Position numbers and translations under genes: made by a program
Shown: positions 52,051 to 61,056 of the stretch, in pieces
How positions within the stretch are numbered: the first letter of the stretch is position 1
Layout of the letters: each line of letters opens with the position of its first letter
NCBI RefSeq assembly: GCF_004681125.1
Contig: NZ_SIHO01000001.1
Span: forward strand, 569,149-633,148
From: Glacieibacterium arshaanense
Lineage (GTDB): Bacteria > Pseudomonadota > Alphaproteobacteria > Sphingomonadales > Sphingomonadaceae
Reading direction: 5' to 3'
Length of the DNA: 64,000 nt
Notes under the pieces: generated by a model
Seen by the model: the letters and a program-made list of their open reading frames with translations, nothing else
Databases searched by the model: none
What the model was told of the DNA's origin: nothing

Positions 52051-53601
52051 TTAACCCTTATACCCGTCGCGCAGTTCGCGCTTGAGTACCTTGCCGATGG
52101 CGCTGCGGGGCAGGCTGTCGACGAGCTTGATCGCGGACAGGCGCTGGGTCTTTCCGACTTTGGCGTTGGCCCAACTGCGGATTTCCTCCGCGTCTGCCTC
52201 GCCCTTGGGCACGACGAAGGCGACGGGGGTTTCGCCCCAGGCGTCGGACGGCACACCCACCACCGCGACATCGGCGACGGCGGGGTGGCCGAGCACGACG
52301 GCTTCGAGGTCGCTGGGGTAGATGTTGAAGCCGCCTGAGATGATCATGTCCTTGCGACGGTCCATCAGGGTGAGGAAACCGTCGGCATCGAAGCGGCCGA
52401 CGTCGCCGGTGCGGATGAATTCGACGCCGTCGGCGTTTCGCCAGATTGCGGCTTCGGTGGCGTCGGGGCGGTTCCAGTAACCGTTCATGACGCTGCCCGA
52501 GCGGCCGACGATTTCACCGATTTCGCCGGTGGCGACTTCGTTGCCTTCCTCGTCGATCAGGTGGACATCGACACCGGGCAACGGCCGCCCGACGGTGGCG
52601 AGCTTGTCGGGGTGTTCGTGCGCGATCAGCACGCAGCCGCCGCCGCCTTCGGTCATGCCATAGTATTCGATCAGCCCGCCGGGCCAGCGCGCGAGGATGT
52701 CGGCCTTGAGCGCGGCGGAAAACGGCGCGCTGGTGCAGAACTTCATGACGAAGCTCGACAGGTCGAACTTGCCGAAGTCGGGGTATTCCATGATGCGGCG
52801 GTATTGCACCGGCACCAGCATCGTGTGGGTGACCTTGTGGCGTTGCGCGAGGTCGAGATATTTGGCGACGTCGAACTTTTCCATCAGCACCGCGCAGCCG
52901 CCGAGCGCCATGGTCGGGAAGAAGCTGACCAGCGTGGTGTTCGAATAGAGCGGCGTCGACAGCAAGGTCACGCAGTTCGGGCCGTAGCCCGAGCCGCCGC
53001 CGCGATTGACATGACCCCAGCGCATCTTGTGCGACTGGACGATGCCCTTGGGCGTGCCGGTGGTGCCCGACGAATAGATCAGGTTGAATGCCATTTCGGG
53101 GGTGATGGTGACCGGCTGCGGCACGGCGCCGACGGCCGGCAGCCAGTCGGCGAACGGCGTGCCGCTTTCCGAGCCGTCGAAGCTGATGCGCTTGGTCGGA
53201 ATCTTGACGCCGGCGGCGTCGATTTCGGTGGCGACGCTGCGGTCGAGGAAGAACAGCTTGGCGCCGCAGTCGGCAATCATTGCCGCGAGGCTGTCGGGCG
53301 TCGAGGACGGCGCCAGCGGGGCGACCGCGATACCGGCGCGCAGGCCGGCGAGGAATGTCGCGGCGTAGTTCAGCGACGACAGCGCGCAGATGGCGATGCG
53401 GTCGCCCGGCGCGACGCCGTCGCGCTGGAAGCCCGCAGCAATGCGGTCGACAAGCGCATCGAGCTCGCCCCAGCTCAGTTTTGCGTCACCGTGGATCAGC
53501 GCCGGTGCTGACGGGCGCTCGCGGCCGTGGATGCGGACGAGGTCGGCGACGGTGCCGAAATCCTGGTCGAGGTAAGCGGGGGCGGCACTGGCAGCAGACA
53601 T
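52051..53601 (-). CDS. Acyl-CoA synthetase / class I adenylate-forming enzyme
   Basis: 516 residues of the ANL superfamily: 'IYSSGTTGTPKGIVQSH', 'YYGMTEGGGG', 'TLMDRRKDMIISGGFNIYP' and the lysine of 'PRSAIGKVLKREL'. It probably forms the CoA thioester of a fatty or aromatic acid. ATG at 53601 has AGGAG 10 bases upstream; the ATG eight codons earlier has no ribosome site. A YghU-type GST gene lies upstream on the same strand, 41 bp away. Confidence 0.92.
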   Translation of the reverse strand: MSAASAAPAYLDQDFGTVADLVRIHGRERPSAPALIHGDAKLSWGELDALVDRIAAGFQRDGVAPGDRIAICALSSLNYAATFLAGLRAGIAVAPLAPSSTPDSLAAMIADCGAKLFFLDRSVATEIDAAGVKIPTKRISFDGSESGTPFADWLPAVGAVPQPVTITPEMAFNLIYSSGTTGTPKGIVQSHKMRWGHVNRGGGSGYGPNCVTLLSTPLYSNTTLVSFFPTMALGGCAVLMEKFDVAKYLDLAQRHKVTHTMLVPVQYRRIMEYPDFGKFDLSSFVMKFCTSAPFSAALKADILARWPGGLIEYYGMTEGGGGCVLIAHEHPDKLATVGRPLPGVDVHLIDEEGNEVATGEIGEIVGRSGSVMNGYWNRPDATEAAIWRNADGVEFIRTGDVGRFDADGFLTLMDRRKDMIISGGFNIYPSDLEAVVLGHPAVADVAVVGVPSDAWGETPVAFVVPKGEADAEEIRSWANAKVGKTQRLSAIKLVDSLPRSAIGKVLKRELRDGYKG

Positions 53602-53642
53602 GCGTACTGAACTCCTGATCGGCATCTGGATCGGCGACGGGG

Positions 53643-54521
53643 CTAAGCTTTGGCGGCGGCAGCTTCGATCTTGTCCTGCGTCTTGGTGTCGAAGTCGCTG
53701 GCGTCGTGGCGTTCGCGCAGCTGGCTGGCGGGGTCGCCCATAACGCGGTTGACCATACGGCCGCGCTTGACCGCCGGGCGCTCGGCAATCATGTCGGTCC
53801 AGCGCTGGACGTGGGTGTAGTCCTGCACCGACAGGAACTCGCCGGCGTCATAGACCAGTCCCTTCACCAGCGCGCCATACCACGGCCAGATCGCCATGTC
53901 GGCGATGCTGTATTCGTCGCCCGCCATGTAGGCGTTTTCGGCCAAGTGGCGGTCGAGCACGTCGAGCTGGCGCTTCACCTCCATCGCGAAGCGGTCGATG
54001 GCGTATTCGATCTTGAACGGCGCATAGGCGTAGAAGTGCCCGAAGCCGCCGCCGAGATACGGCGTCGCACCCATCTGCCAGAACAGCCATGACAGCGCTT
54101 CGGTGCGCTTGGCCGGGTCCTTGGGCAGGAAGGCGCCGAACTTTTCGGCGAGGTAGAGCAGGATGGCACCCGATTCGAACACGCGCTGCGGCTTCGCGCC
54201 GCTGCGGTCGACGAGCACCGGGATTTTAGAATTGGGGTTGGCCGCGACATAATCGCTACCGAACTGGTCGCCGCTGCCGATGTTGATCAGCCAGGCGTCA
54301 TATTCGGCGCCGCTGTGGCCGGTGGCGAGCAACTCCTCGAGCATGACCGTGACCTTGACGCCGTTGGGCGTGCCCAGCGAGTAGAGCTGCAGTGGATGCT
54401 TGCCGACGGGCAGTTCCTTGTCGTGCGTCGGGCCGGCAATCGGCCGGTTGATATTGGCGAAACGCCCGCCGCTTTCCTTGTTCCAGGTCCAGACTCTGGG
54501 CGGCTCATAGGCGTCGGTCAT
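53643..54521 (-). CDS. yghU: YghU-type glutathione S-transferase (disulfide-bond oxidoreductase)
   Basis: 292 residues. 'NINRPIAGPTHDKELPVGKHPLQLYSLGTPNGVKVTVMLEEL' is characteristic of the YghU/nu-class GSTs, with 'NPNSKIPVLVDRSG' and 'FESGAILLYLAEKF' in the glutathione site. E. coli YghU has disulfide-bond reductase and peroxidase activity with two bound glutathiones. GGAGGAG precedes the ATG at 54521; the frame continues far upstream but only as overlap with the membrane protein gene. Confidence 0.92.
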   Translation of the reverse strand: MTDAYEPPRVWTWNKESGGRFANINRPIAGPTHDKELPVGKHPLQLYSLGTPNGVKVTVMLEELLATGHSGAEYDAWLINIGSGDQFGSDYVAANPNSKIPVLVDRSGAKPQRVFESGAILLYLAEKFGAFLPKDPAKRTEALSWLFWQMGATPYLGGGFGHFYAYAPFKIEYAIDRFAMEVKRQLDVLDRHLAENAYMAGDEYSIADMAIWPWYGALVKGLVYDAGEFLSVQDYTHVQRWTDMIAERPAVKRGRMVNRVMGDPASQLRERHDASDFDTKTQDKIEAAAAKA

Positions 54522-54592
54522 CGGTGGCTCCTCCAAGGTTTTGCCCATGCTATGGCAGCAAGCGCGCAAGCGGGGCAAGGGGGTCGCGATAG

Positions 54593-55264
54593 TCAGACCA
54601 GGATGAGCGCAATGCCAATCAACACCACCAGCAGCATCGCCAGCCCCAGATAGCGCATCGCCAGCCCGAATGCGGTCCACCAGCCCGGTTCGATCTGGTG
54701 AAAGAACCAGCGCGTCTGCACGGTGATGAACCACACCGCTGCAACGACGAACAGTACGCCGCCGATCAGTTGGTGATGTGGCCCCGGAACTGCAAGCAGC
54801 GATGTGGCGGTGCCCGCCATGACGGCGAACGGTGCGGCAAGATAGCATTGCAGATAGAAGGGGCTGCGCAGCGTGTTGCGGTCGATTGGCTGGCCGCGCG
54901 TGCGCAGCAGTCCGGCCGCCATTACAATCGGAAACATCGACAGGAACAGCGCGCGAAACGCCAGCAGGTTTTCGACGTTGCCGGTGATCGCGCGCAAAGT
55001 TTCGCTTTCGTTGGATTGCATGCGCGCGCCAAGTGCCAGCCCGATGCCATAGGTGAGGGTGATCGACATGATGAGGAACAACGGCGGGCTGATCGTGTCG
55101 ACAAACTGCTCGCCCGGCTTTTCGCCGAGTTCCTTGTCGGTATAGGCGATGATCCAATCGGGATGGAACAGGCAGCGCCACAGCGTGCGCGGGTAGAACA
55201 GCAGCCACGTCATCGCTTCGTAGAGCAATTCCTCGAACGAGCGGATGATTTTGAGGAAATCCAT
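54593..55264 (-). CDS. Multi-pass membrane protein of unknown function
   Basis: 223 residues. A cytoplasmic amphipathic start ('DFLKIIRSFEELLYEAMTWLLFYPRTLWRCLFHPD') is followed by about five hydrophobic helices and the conserved-looking 'PGEQFVDTISPPLFLIM' and 'HHQLIGGVLFVVAAVWF'. It has a Yip1/permease-like appearance, but I cannot name a family with confidence. It starts 5 bp after purT, so it is co-transcribed. No catalytic motif is visible. Confidence 0.75.
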   Translation of the reverse strand: MDFLKIIRSFEELLYEAMTWLLFYPRTLWRCLFHPDWIIAYTDKELGEKPGEQFVDTISPPLFLIMSITLTYGIGLALGARMQSNESETLRAITGNVENLLAFRALFLSMFPIVMAAGLLRTRGQPIDRNTLRSPFYLQCYLAAPFAVMAGTATSLLAVPGPHHQLIGGVLFVVAAVWFITVQTRWFFHQIEPGWWTAFGLAMRYLGLAMLLVVLIGIALILV

Positions 55265-55269
55265 GTAGC

Positions 55270-56445
55270 TTAGTCGTAGCTGAGCTTGATGCACGCCGCG
55301 GCTGTCGTGGCGGTGGCGCGCGCGGCTTCGCAGGTGGCGCCGGTGGCGAGCGCGACGCCCATGCGGCGGCGGTCGCGCGTGGTTGGTTTGCCGAAGATGC
55401 GGGCGTCGACATGCGCGTCGGCGGTGGCGAGCGCCAGTGCGTCGGCGAGGCCGGTGACGGTGAAGTTTTCGGCAATGCGGTCGGCCAGCACGACGGCAGA
55501 GGCAGCGGCGGGGGCGATCATCCTGATCGGCGGAATCGGCAGCCCGAGGATGGCGCGCGCGTGCAGGTCGAACTGCGTCAAATTCTGCGAAATCAGCGTC
55601 ACCATGCCGGTGTCGTGCGGGCGCGGCGACAGTTCGGAAAAGATGACCTCGCCGCCCGCCACGAAGAACTCGACGCCGAAGATGCCGCGCCCGCCGAGGT
55701 TGGTGACGACCTTGCGCGCCATGTCCTGTGCCGACGCAAGTGCGGCGTCGGACATCGGCGCCGGCTGCCAGCTTTCCTGATAGTCGCCGCGTTCCTGCCG
55801 GTGGCCGATGGGCAGGCAGAAGTGGATGCCGTCGGCGGCACTGACTGTCAGCAGCGTGATTTCATAGTCGAAAGCGATGAATTCCTCGACGATGACCTTG
55901 GCGCGGTCGCCGCGCATATTGGCGACGGCATAGTCCCAGGCGGCGGCGAGGTCAGCGGCGTCGCGCACCGTCGACTGGCCCTTGCCCGATGACGACATCA
56001 CCGGCTTGATAACGCACGGCAGCCCGGTGAAATCGGCGGCCGCCAGTACGTCCTCCAGGCTTTCGGCGTAGCGGTAGCGCGAGGTGCGCAGCCCCAGCGT
56101 GTTGGCGGCCAGGTCGCGGATGCCGTCGCGGTTCATTGTCATCGCGGCGGCGCGGGCAGAAGGCACAATGTGCACGCCGCGGTCCTCGAACGCCTGCAGG
56201 ACTTCGGTGCGGATCGCCTCGATTTCGGGGACGACCAGATCGGGGGCATGGCGGGTGATCGCGTCCGCCAGCGCATCGGCGTCGAGCATCGAATACACCT
56301 CGCAGCCGTCAGCCACCTGCATCGCCGGCGCATGCGCATAGCTGTCGCAGGCGATGACGGTGCAGCCGAGCCGCTTGGCCGAAATCACGAACTCGCGCCC
56401 CAGTTCGCCCGAGCCGAGCAACAGGATTTTCGCGGTGGGGGTCAT
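55270..56445 (-). CDS. purT: Formate-dependent phosphoribosylglycinamide formyltransferase
   Basis: 391 residues, matching the normal PurT length. The ATP-grasp fold is clear: 'ILLLGSGELGREFVISAKRLG', 'PVMSSSGKGQS' (phosphate loop), 'VIVEEFIAFDYEITLLTV', 'FGVEFFVAGGEVIFSELSPRPHDTGMVT'. The enzyme makes formyl-GAR from GAR, formate and ATP, the folate-independent third step of purine synthesis. The frame extends upstream but the canonical 'MTPTAKILLLGSG' start at 56445 is clear. A membrane-protein gene follows 5 bp after the stop. Confidence 0.96.
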   Translation of the reverse strand: MTPTAKILLLGSGELGREFVISAKRLGCTVIACDSYAHAPAMQVADGCEVYSMLDADALADAITRHAPDLVVPEIEAIRTEVLQAFEDRGVHIVPSARAAAMTMNRDGIRDLAANTLGLRTSRYRYAESLEDVLAAADFTGLPCVIKPVMSSSGKGQSTVRDAADLAAAWDYAVANMRGDRAKVIVEEFIAFDYEITLLTVSAADGIHFCLPIGHRQERGDYQESWQPAPMSDAALASAQDMARKVVTNLGGRGIFGVEFFVAGGEVIFSELSPRPHDTGMVTLISQNLTQFDLHARAILGLPIPPIRMIAPAAASAVVLADRIAENFTVTGLADALALATADAHVDARIFGKPTTRDRRRMGVALATGATCEAARATATTAAACIKLSYD

Positions 56446-56556
56446 CGACGGGGCTCCTCGAACGGCACCCGACCCGCAATAGTCGCGGGCAACTTGACTC
56501 GCAATCACTTCGGGGACAGCTTCGCGGTCAATAAATAAAATTGGGTGAGGCTGGCG

Positions 56557-58296
56557 ATGCAAAAGGCATATGATCTGGTAATTCGCGGCGGCACCATCGT
56601 CGATGGCAGCGGCGGCGACCGCTTTGTCGGCGATGTCGCGGTGGCCGACGGGCGGATTGTCGCGGTGGGCACTGTCAGCGGGCAGGGCGCCGAGGAAATC
56701 GACGCACGAGGGCATCTGGTCACGCCGGGCTTTGTCGACGTCCATACCCATTACGACGGGCAGGCGAGCTGGGACGAACGGTTGCAGCCGTCAAGCTGGC
56801 ACGGCGTCACCACCGTCATTTCAGGCAATTGCGGCGTCGGTTTCGCGCCGTGCAAGCCCGAGGACCATGACCGGCTGATCCGCCTGATGGAGGGGGTCGA
56901 GGACATCCCGTTTCCGGTGCTGACCGAAGGCCTGCCGTGGAACTGGGAGAGCTTCCCCGACTATCTCGATGCCATCGGCAAACGCAACTTCGACATCGAT
57001 ATCGGGCTGCAACTGCCGCATGCGGCGCTTCGGGTGTTCGTCATGGGCGAGCGCGGCGCCAACCGCGAGCCGGCGACGCCGACCGACATCAACGCGATGG
57101 CGGCGATTGCCAAGCGCGCCGTCGATGCCGGGGCGCTGGGGTTCAGCACCTCGCGTACGCTCAACCACCGCACCAGCGACGGCCAGCCGACACCGACGCT
57201 GACGGCCGCCGAAGACGAACTGATGGGCATCGCGATGGGGCTGAAGGCGGCGGGGAAGGGTGTGCTGCAGTTCGTCTCCGATTTCGCCAATCCGGTCGAG
57301 GAATTCGCGATGTTCCGCCGGCTGTGCGAAGCTAGTGGCCGGCCGCTGAGCTTCAGCCTGGCGCAGTCGGCGCGCGCCAAGGACGGCTGGAAGACGCTGC
57401 TTGGCGAGCTGACCGCAGCGACCGAGGCCGGGCTCGAAATGCGCGCGCAGGTGGCGCCGCGCGCGGTCGGCGTGCTGCTCGGGCTCGAACTGACGCTCAA
57501 TCCGTTCAGCCTGTATCCGGGCTACAAGGACATTGCGGGGCTGCCGATTGCCGAGCGTGCGGCCAAGCTCGCCGATCCGGCATTCCGTGCCGCGCTACTC
57601 AGCCAGCCGCCGACCGAAAGCCATGCGCTCGCGGCGAACATGCTGGCGCGCTGGGACGATATGTATGCGCTGGGGGCGGAGCCGAACTACGAACCGACCG
57701 CCGACCAGAGCTTCGGCGTGCTGGCCAAGGCGCAGGGCCGCTCGCCGCAGGAAGTCGCGCTCGATGCGATGCTCGACCACGGCGGCAAGGGCATGATCTA
57801 TGTGCCGTTCCTCAACTATGCCGATGGCTCGCTCGACCCGAGCTACATGATGCTGCGCCACCGCGACACCGTGCCGGGGCTGTCGGACGGCGGCGCGCAT
57901 GTCGGGATGATCTGCGATGGCAGCTTCCCGACGTCGCTGCTGACGCACTGGACACGCGACCGCGTGCGCGGCCCAAAGCTGACCGTCGAACAAGCCGTGC
58001 GGATGCAGGCCGCTGATACCGCAGCGCTGATCGGACTGCACGACCGCGGGCGCATCCATGTCGGGCTGCGCGCCGATATCAACATCATCGACTATGATAA
58101 TTTGCGACTGCATCCACCTGAAGTTGCGTATGATTTACCCGCCGGCGGGCGCCGCCTGATCCAGCGTGCGACTGGCTATGTCGCGACGATTGTCGCGGGG
58201 CAGGTGACCTACCGCGACGGTGAACCGACCGGCGCATTGCCCGGTCGGCTGGTGCGTGGTGCAAAATCGGCCCCGATGGCCGTGGCAGCGGAGTAG
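56557..58296 (+). CDS. N-acyl-D-amino-acid deacylase family amidohydrolase
   Basis: 579 residues of the D-aminoacylase group of amidohydrolases: 'LVIRGGTIVDGSGGDRFVGDVAVADGRI', the zinc-binding 'DVHTHYDGQASWD', 'ISGNCGVGFAP', 'GFSTSRTLNH', and 'GLSDGGAHVGMICDG' with the catalytic aspartate. Members cleave N-acyl-D-amino acids, but several are misannotated, so the substrate is uncertain. GAGG stands 6 bases before the ATG at 56557. The TauD gene downstream begins 5 bp after the stop, so the two act together. Confidence 0.88.
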   Translation: MQKAYDLVIRGGTIVDGSGGDRFVGDVAVADGRIVAVGTVSGQGAEEIDARGHLVTPGFVDVHTHYDGQASWDERLQPSSWHGVTTVISGNCGVGFAPCKPEDHDRLIRLMEGVEDIPFPVLTEGLPWNWESFPDYLDAIGKRNFDIDIGLQLPHAALRVFVMGERGANREPATPTDINAMAAIAKRAVDAGALGFSTSRTLNHRTSDGQPTPTLTAAEDELMGIAMGLKAAGKGVLQFVSDFANPVEEFAMFRRLCEASGRPLSFSLAQSARAKDGWKTLLGELTAATEAGLEMRAQVAPRAVGVLLGLELTLNPFSLYPGYKDIAGLPIAERAAKLADPAFRAALLSQPPTESHALAANMLARWDDMYALGAEPNYEPTADQSFGVLAKAQGRSPQEVALDAMLDHGGKGMIYVPFLNYADGSLDPSYMMLRHRDTVPGLSDGGAHVGMICDGSFPTSLLTHWTRDRVRGPKLTVEQAVRMQAADTAALIGLHDRGRIHVGLRADINIIDYDNLRLHPPEVAYDLPAGGRRLIQRATGYVATIVAGQVTYRDGEPTGALPGRLVRGAKSAPMAVAAE

Positions 58297-58301
58297 GCGA
58301 C

Positions 58302-59318
58302 ATGAAGCTCGAAATCCTCGAACCGCAATGCGAATGGACCGCCGACGCGGTCAAGGACCCGGCTTTGTGGACTGAATGGCTGACGCCGGCCGAGCTCGCC
58401 GAACTGGACGCGGCGACGAAGGCCAACGCCGGCCGCGACTTGCGCGAGGTCGGCAAGGCTGATTTTCCGCTGCCGACATTGGGCGCGCGCATCAAGCGCA
58501 TCGAAAACGAGCTGATCAACGGCCGCGGCTTCGTACAGATCCGCGGGGTCGACCGCGCCGCCTACAGCAACGACGAAATGTGCATGATCTACTGGGGCAT
58601 CGGCGCGCACCTCGGCAAGCCCTGGGCACAGAACAAGCACGGTCATATTCTGGGCGACGTCACCGATCAGGGAAAGAGCGCCGATGATCCCACCGCGCGC
58701 GGCAACGAACTCGGCGGCATCAAGCTGGGGTTCCACTGCGATGGCTCCGACCTCGTCGGGCTGATGTGCCTGCAGACTGGCGTGTCGGGTGGGCTGTCGG
58801 CGGTGGCCAATTCGGTCGCCATCCATAACGCCATGGTGCGCGAAGTCCCCGAACTCGCTGCCGAACTCTATGAGCCGCAGCCGTATGACTATCGCGGCGA
58901 GCAGGCACCGGGGACCAAGCCCTATTACATGATTCCGGTATTCACCAACTGGCACGGCCGGCTGTTCGTGCGCGCCATCGTGCCGTACATCCTCGCCTCG
59001 CAGCGCCACCCCGAGGCGCCGCGATTGACCGACCGGGCGCGCGAAGCCTTGAAATGGCTCGACGATGCCGCCGAAAGCGGGCGCTGGAACGTCATCATCG
59101 ACTTCACGCCGGGTGACATCCAGTTCATCAACAACTTCCACGTGATGCACGGCCGTACCGAATATGTCGACGACCGCGCGGCGGGCAAGGTGCGCCACCT
59201 CAAGCGCCTATGGCTCGAAACCGAAGTGCTCGCCGACCGTCCGCCGGTGTTCCAGCGCAACGTGTCGAGCCATTGGAGCGATAAGGCGGTGATCAGCCGG
59301 TTGGACGCAGCGGAATAG
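58302..59318 (+). CDS. TauD/TfdA-like Fe(II)/2-oxoglutarate dioxygenase
   Basis: 338 residues. Iron ligands His145-x-Asp147 in 'GFHCDGSD' and a distal His in 'NNFHVMHGRTEY'; a C-terminal arginine-rich segment ('VRHLKRLWLE') binds 2-oxoglutarate. The family branch is close to TauD/TfdA proteins of unknown substrate rather than taurine dioxygenase itself. It is in an operon with the D-aminoacylase-like gene, so it may oxidise an amide- or amino-acid-related compound. It is followed by two REP-like elements. Confidence 0.85.
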   Translation: MKLEILEPQCEWTADAVKDPALWTEWLTPAELAELDAATKANAGRDLREVGKADFPLPTLGARIKRIENELINGRGFVQIRGVDRAAYSNDEMCMIYWGIGAHLGKPWAQNKHGHILGDVTDQGKSADDPTARGNELGGIKLGFHCDGSDLVGLMCLQTGVSGGLSAVANSVAIHNAMVREVPELAAELYEPQPYDYRGEQAPGTKPYYMIPVFTNWHGRLFVRAIVPYILASQRHPEAPRLTDRAREALKWLDDAAESGRWNVIIDFTPGDIQFINNFHVMHGRTEYVDDRAAGKVRHLKRLWLETEVLADRPPVFQRNVSSHWSDKAVISRLDAAE

Positions 59319-59324
59319 ATTTAC

Positions 59325-59360
59325 AGAGCCTCCGGCGGGCAGGGGTGACCCCTGCACCCA
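59325..59360 (-). repeat. REP-like palindromic element, copy 8
   Basis: Minus orientation; arms GCAGGGGT/ACCCCTGC, conserved tail CCGCCGGAGGCTCT. Five bases separate it from the inverted copy 9. Confidence 0.88.
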
Positions 59361-59365
59361 ATAAT

Positions 59366-59405
59366 CGGGTGCAGGGACGAGTCCCTGCCCGCCGGAGGCT
59401 CTTCC
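59366..59405 (+). repeat. REP-like palindromic element, copy 9
   Basis: CGGGTGCAGG, arms GCAGGGAC/GTCCCTGC, then CCGCCGGAGGCTCTTCC. With copy 8 it forms a back-to-back inverted pair ending 54 bp before the transpeptidase start. Confidence 0.88.
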
Positions 59406-59459
59406 CGTTCCGCGCGCCAGCGCCTAGGGTTGGCGCGTCACGTGCGTTGGAGAACCAGG

Positions 59460-61043
59460 TTGAGCATTCGTCTTTCGTTGATGCCGGTCATCGCGGCACT
59501 GTTGTTGGCGTCCCCGATTGCGGCGCAAGGTCTGGACCCTCAACTCGCGACATTGAGCACCGCGACGCGGATCAACGGCGCGCCGATTGTCGATCCGCTG
59601 TTCGTGCGCGCGGTCTATGCGGCGAACGGTGGCAAGCTGCTCTGGACCGACCCGGCGCGCTTCGCGTCGCTGCAAAAGGCGATCGCCGACAGCGCCAAGG
59701 ACGGGTTGACGCCGGCGGACTATCACGCCGCTGCACTGGCGAATTTCAAGGGCAGCGTTGGCGAGCGTGACTTGCTCGCCACCGATGCAATGGTGCTGCT
59801 CGCCGACCATCTGCGCCATGGCAAGGTTCACCCCGAAACCTATGATCCGCAATGGAATTTCGGCCAGAATGGCCACAAGCCGGGGACGCCGCCGACACAG
59901 GCCGAAATCGACCGCGCGATGGTCATCATCAACGCCCCCGATGTCGCGGCGGCGGTCGCCGCGGTGGCGCCGACGCATCCGGTCTATACGCAGGTACGCG
60001 CCGAGCTGGCGCGTTATCAGGCGCTCGCGGCGCGCGGTGGCTGGTCCGACGTGCCGGCGGGGCCGACGATCAAGTTCGGCGAGACCAGCCCGCGCGTCGC
60101 TGCGGTGGCGACGCGACTGTCGGCCACCGGCGACCTGCCGGCCACTGCCGTGCGTCCCGATCCGGCGCGCTATGACGAGCCGCTCAAGGTCGCGGTCATG
60201 CGCTTCCAGACGCGCATGGGGCTGACCGCCGATGGTGCGATCGGTGCCGGCACGGTGACTGCGCTCAACACGCCGGTGGCGACGCGCATCGAGCAGCTGC
60301 GCATCAACCTTGACCGCGCCCGCGTGCTGATGGCCGACCTCCCCAAGCGTTTTGTGATCGTCAACATTGCCGGCTTCCAGATCTATGTGCTCGACGGCGA
60401 GACCGTCGTCTGGCGCTCACGCGTCATTGTCGGCAAGCCGTTCCGCCAGACTCCGGTGTTCAAGTCGGCGATCAACCATCTGGTGTTCAACCCGACCTGG
60501 ACGGTGCCGCCGACGATCCTCAAGCACGACATTGCACCCGCGGCGCGCAAGAACCCAGCCTATGTGACGAAAAAGGGCCTCAAGGTCATCAACTCGAGCG
60601 GGCAGGTGGTGTCGCCGTACAGCGTCAACTGGTCGGGCAGCATCCCCTATACGCTGCGCCAGGACGGCGGGCCGGACAATGCGCTCGGCCGCGTCAAGTT
60701 CATGTTCCCCAACCCCTATTCGGTCTACCTGCACGACACGCCGTCGAAGACGCTGTTCGATACGCCGATGCGGACGCTGAGTTCGGGCTGCGTGCGCGTG
60801 CAGAACCCGTTCGAGCTGGTGCAGATCCTGCTCGGCGCCGATGATCCGACCTGGACCCCTGCAAAGTCGCAGGCCATCGTCGACAGCCTCAAGACCACCA
60901 CCGTCAACCTGAAGACGCCGGTGCCGGTGCTGCTGGCGTATTGGACGGCGTGGGTCGACAACAACGGGCTGATGAACTTCCGCCACGATGTCTATGACCG
61001 TGATGCGCTGTGGTTGAAGGCGCTCGACGCGCCGGTCGGCTAG
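59460..61043 (+). CDS. L,D-transpeptidase, YcbB/LdtD type
   Basis: 527 residues. A signal peptide or anchor ('LMPVIAALLLASPIAAQ') leads to the scaffold domain, a peptidoglycan-binding module ('AVMRFQTRMGLTADGAIGAGTVTALN') and the YkuD catalytic domain with 'YLHDTPSKTLFD' and the nucleophilic cysteine in 'SSGCVRVQNP' (near residue 443). It forms 3-3 cross-links or attaches proteins to peptidoglycan in the periplasm. TTG at 59460 is chosen because GGAG lies 7 bases upstream and it places the hydrophobic segment at the N-terminus; an upstream in-frame start adds 10 basic residues. Confidence 0.92.
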   Translation: MSIRLSLMPVIAALLLASPIAAQGLDPQLATLSTATRINGAPIVDPLFVRAVYAANGGKLLWTDPARFASLQKAIADSAKDGLTPADYHAAALANFKGSVGERDLLATDAMVLLADHLRHGKVHPETYDPQWNFGQNGHKPGTPPTQAEIDRAMVIINAPDVAAAVAAVAPTHPVYTQVRAELARYQALAARGGWSDVPAGPTIKFGETSPRVAAVATRLSATGDLPATAVRPDPARYDEPLKVAVMRFQTRMGLTADGAIGAGTVTALNTPVATRIEQLRINLDRARVLMADLPKRFVIVNIAGFQIYVLDGETVVWRSRVIVGKPFRQTPVFKSAINHLVFNPTWTVPPTILKHDIAPAARKNPAYVTKKGLKVINSSGQVVSPYSVNWSGSIPYTLRQDGGPDNALGRVKFMFPNPYSVYLHDTPSKTLFDTPMRTLSSGCVRVQNPFELVQILLGADDPTWTPAKSQAIVDSLKTTTVNLKTPVPVLLAYWTAWVDNNGLMNFRHDVYDRDALWLKALDAPVG

Positions 61044-61056
61044 GCGCGTAATTCGG

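Noticed and set aside
54522-55475. N-terminal extension of the YghU-type GST to 610 residues
   Set aside because: It overlaps the membrane-protein gene in another frame; the standard YghU N-terminus with a good ribosome site begins at 54521.
56446-56751. N-terminal extension of PurT
   Set aside because: It overlaps the divergent D-aminoacylase gene and is absent from PurT, whose normal length is reached from 56445.
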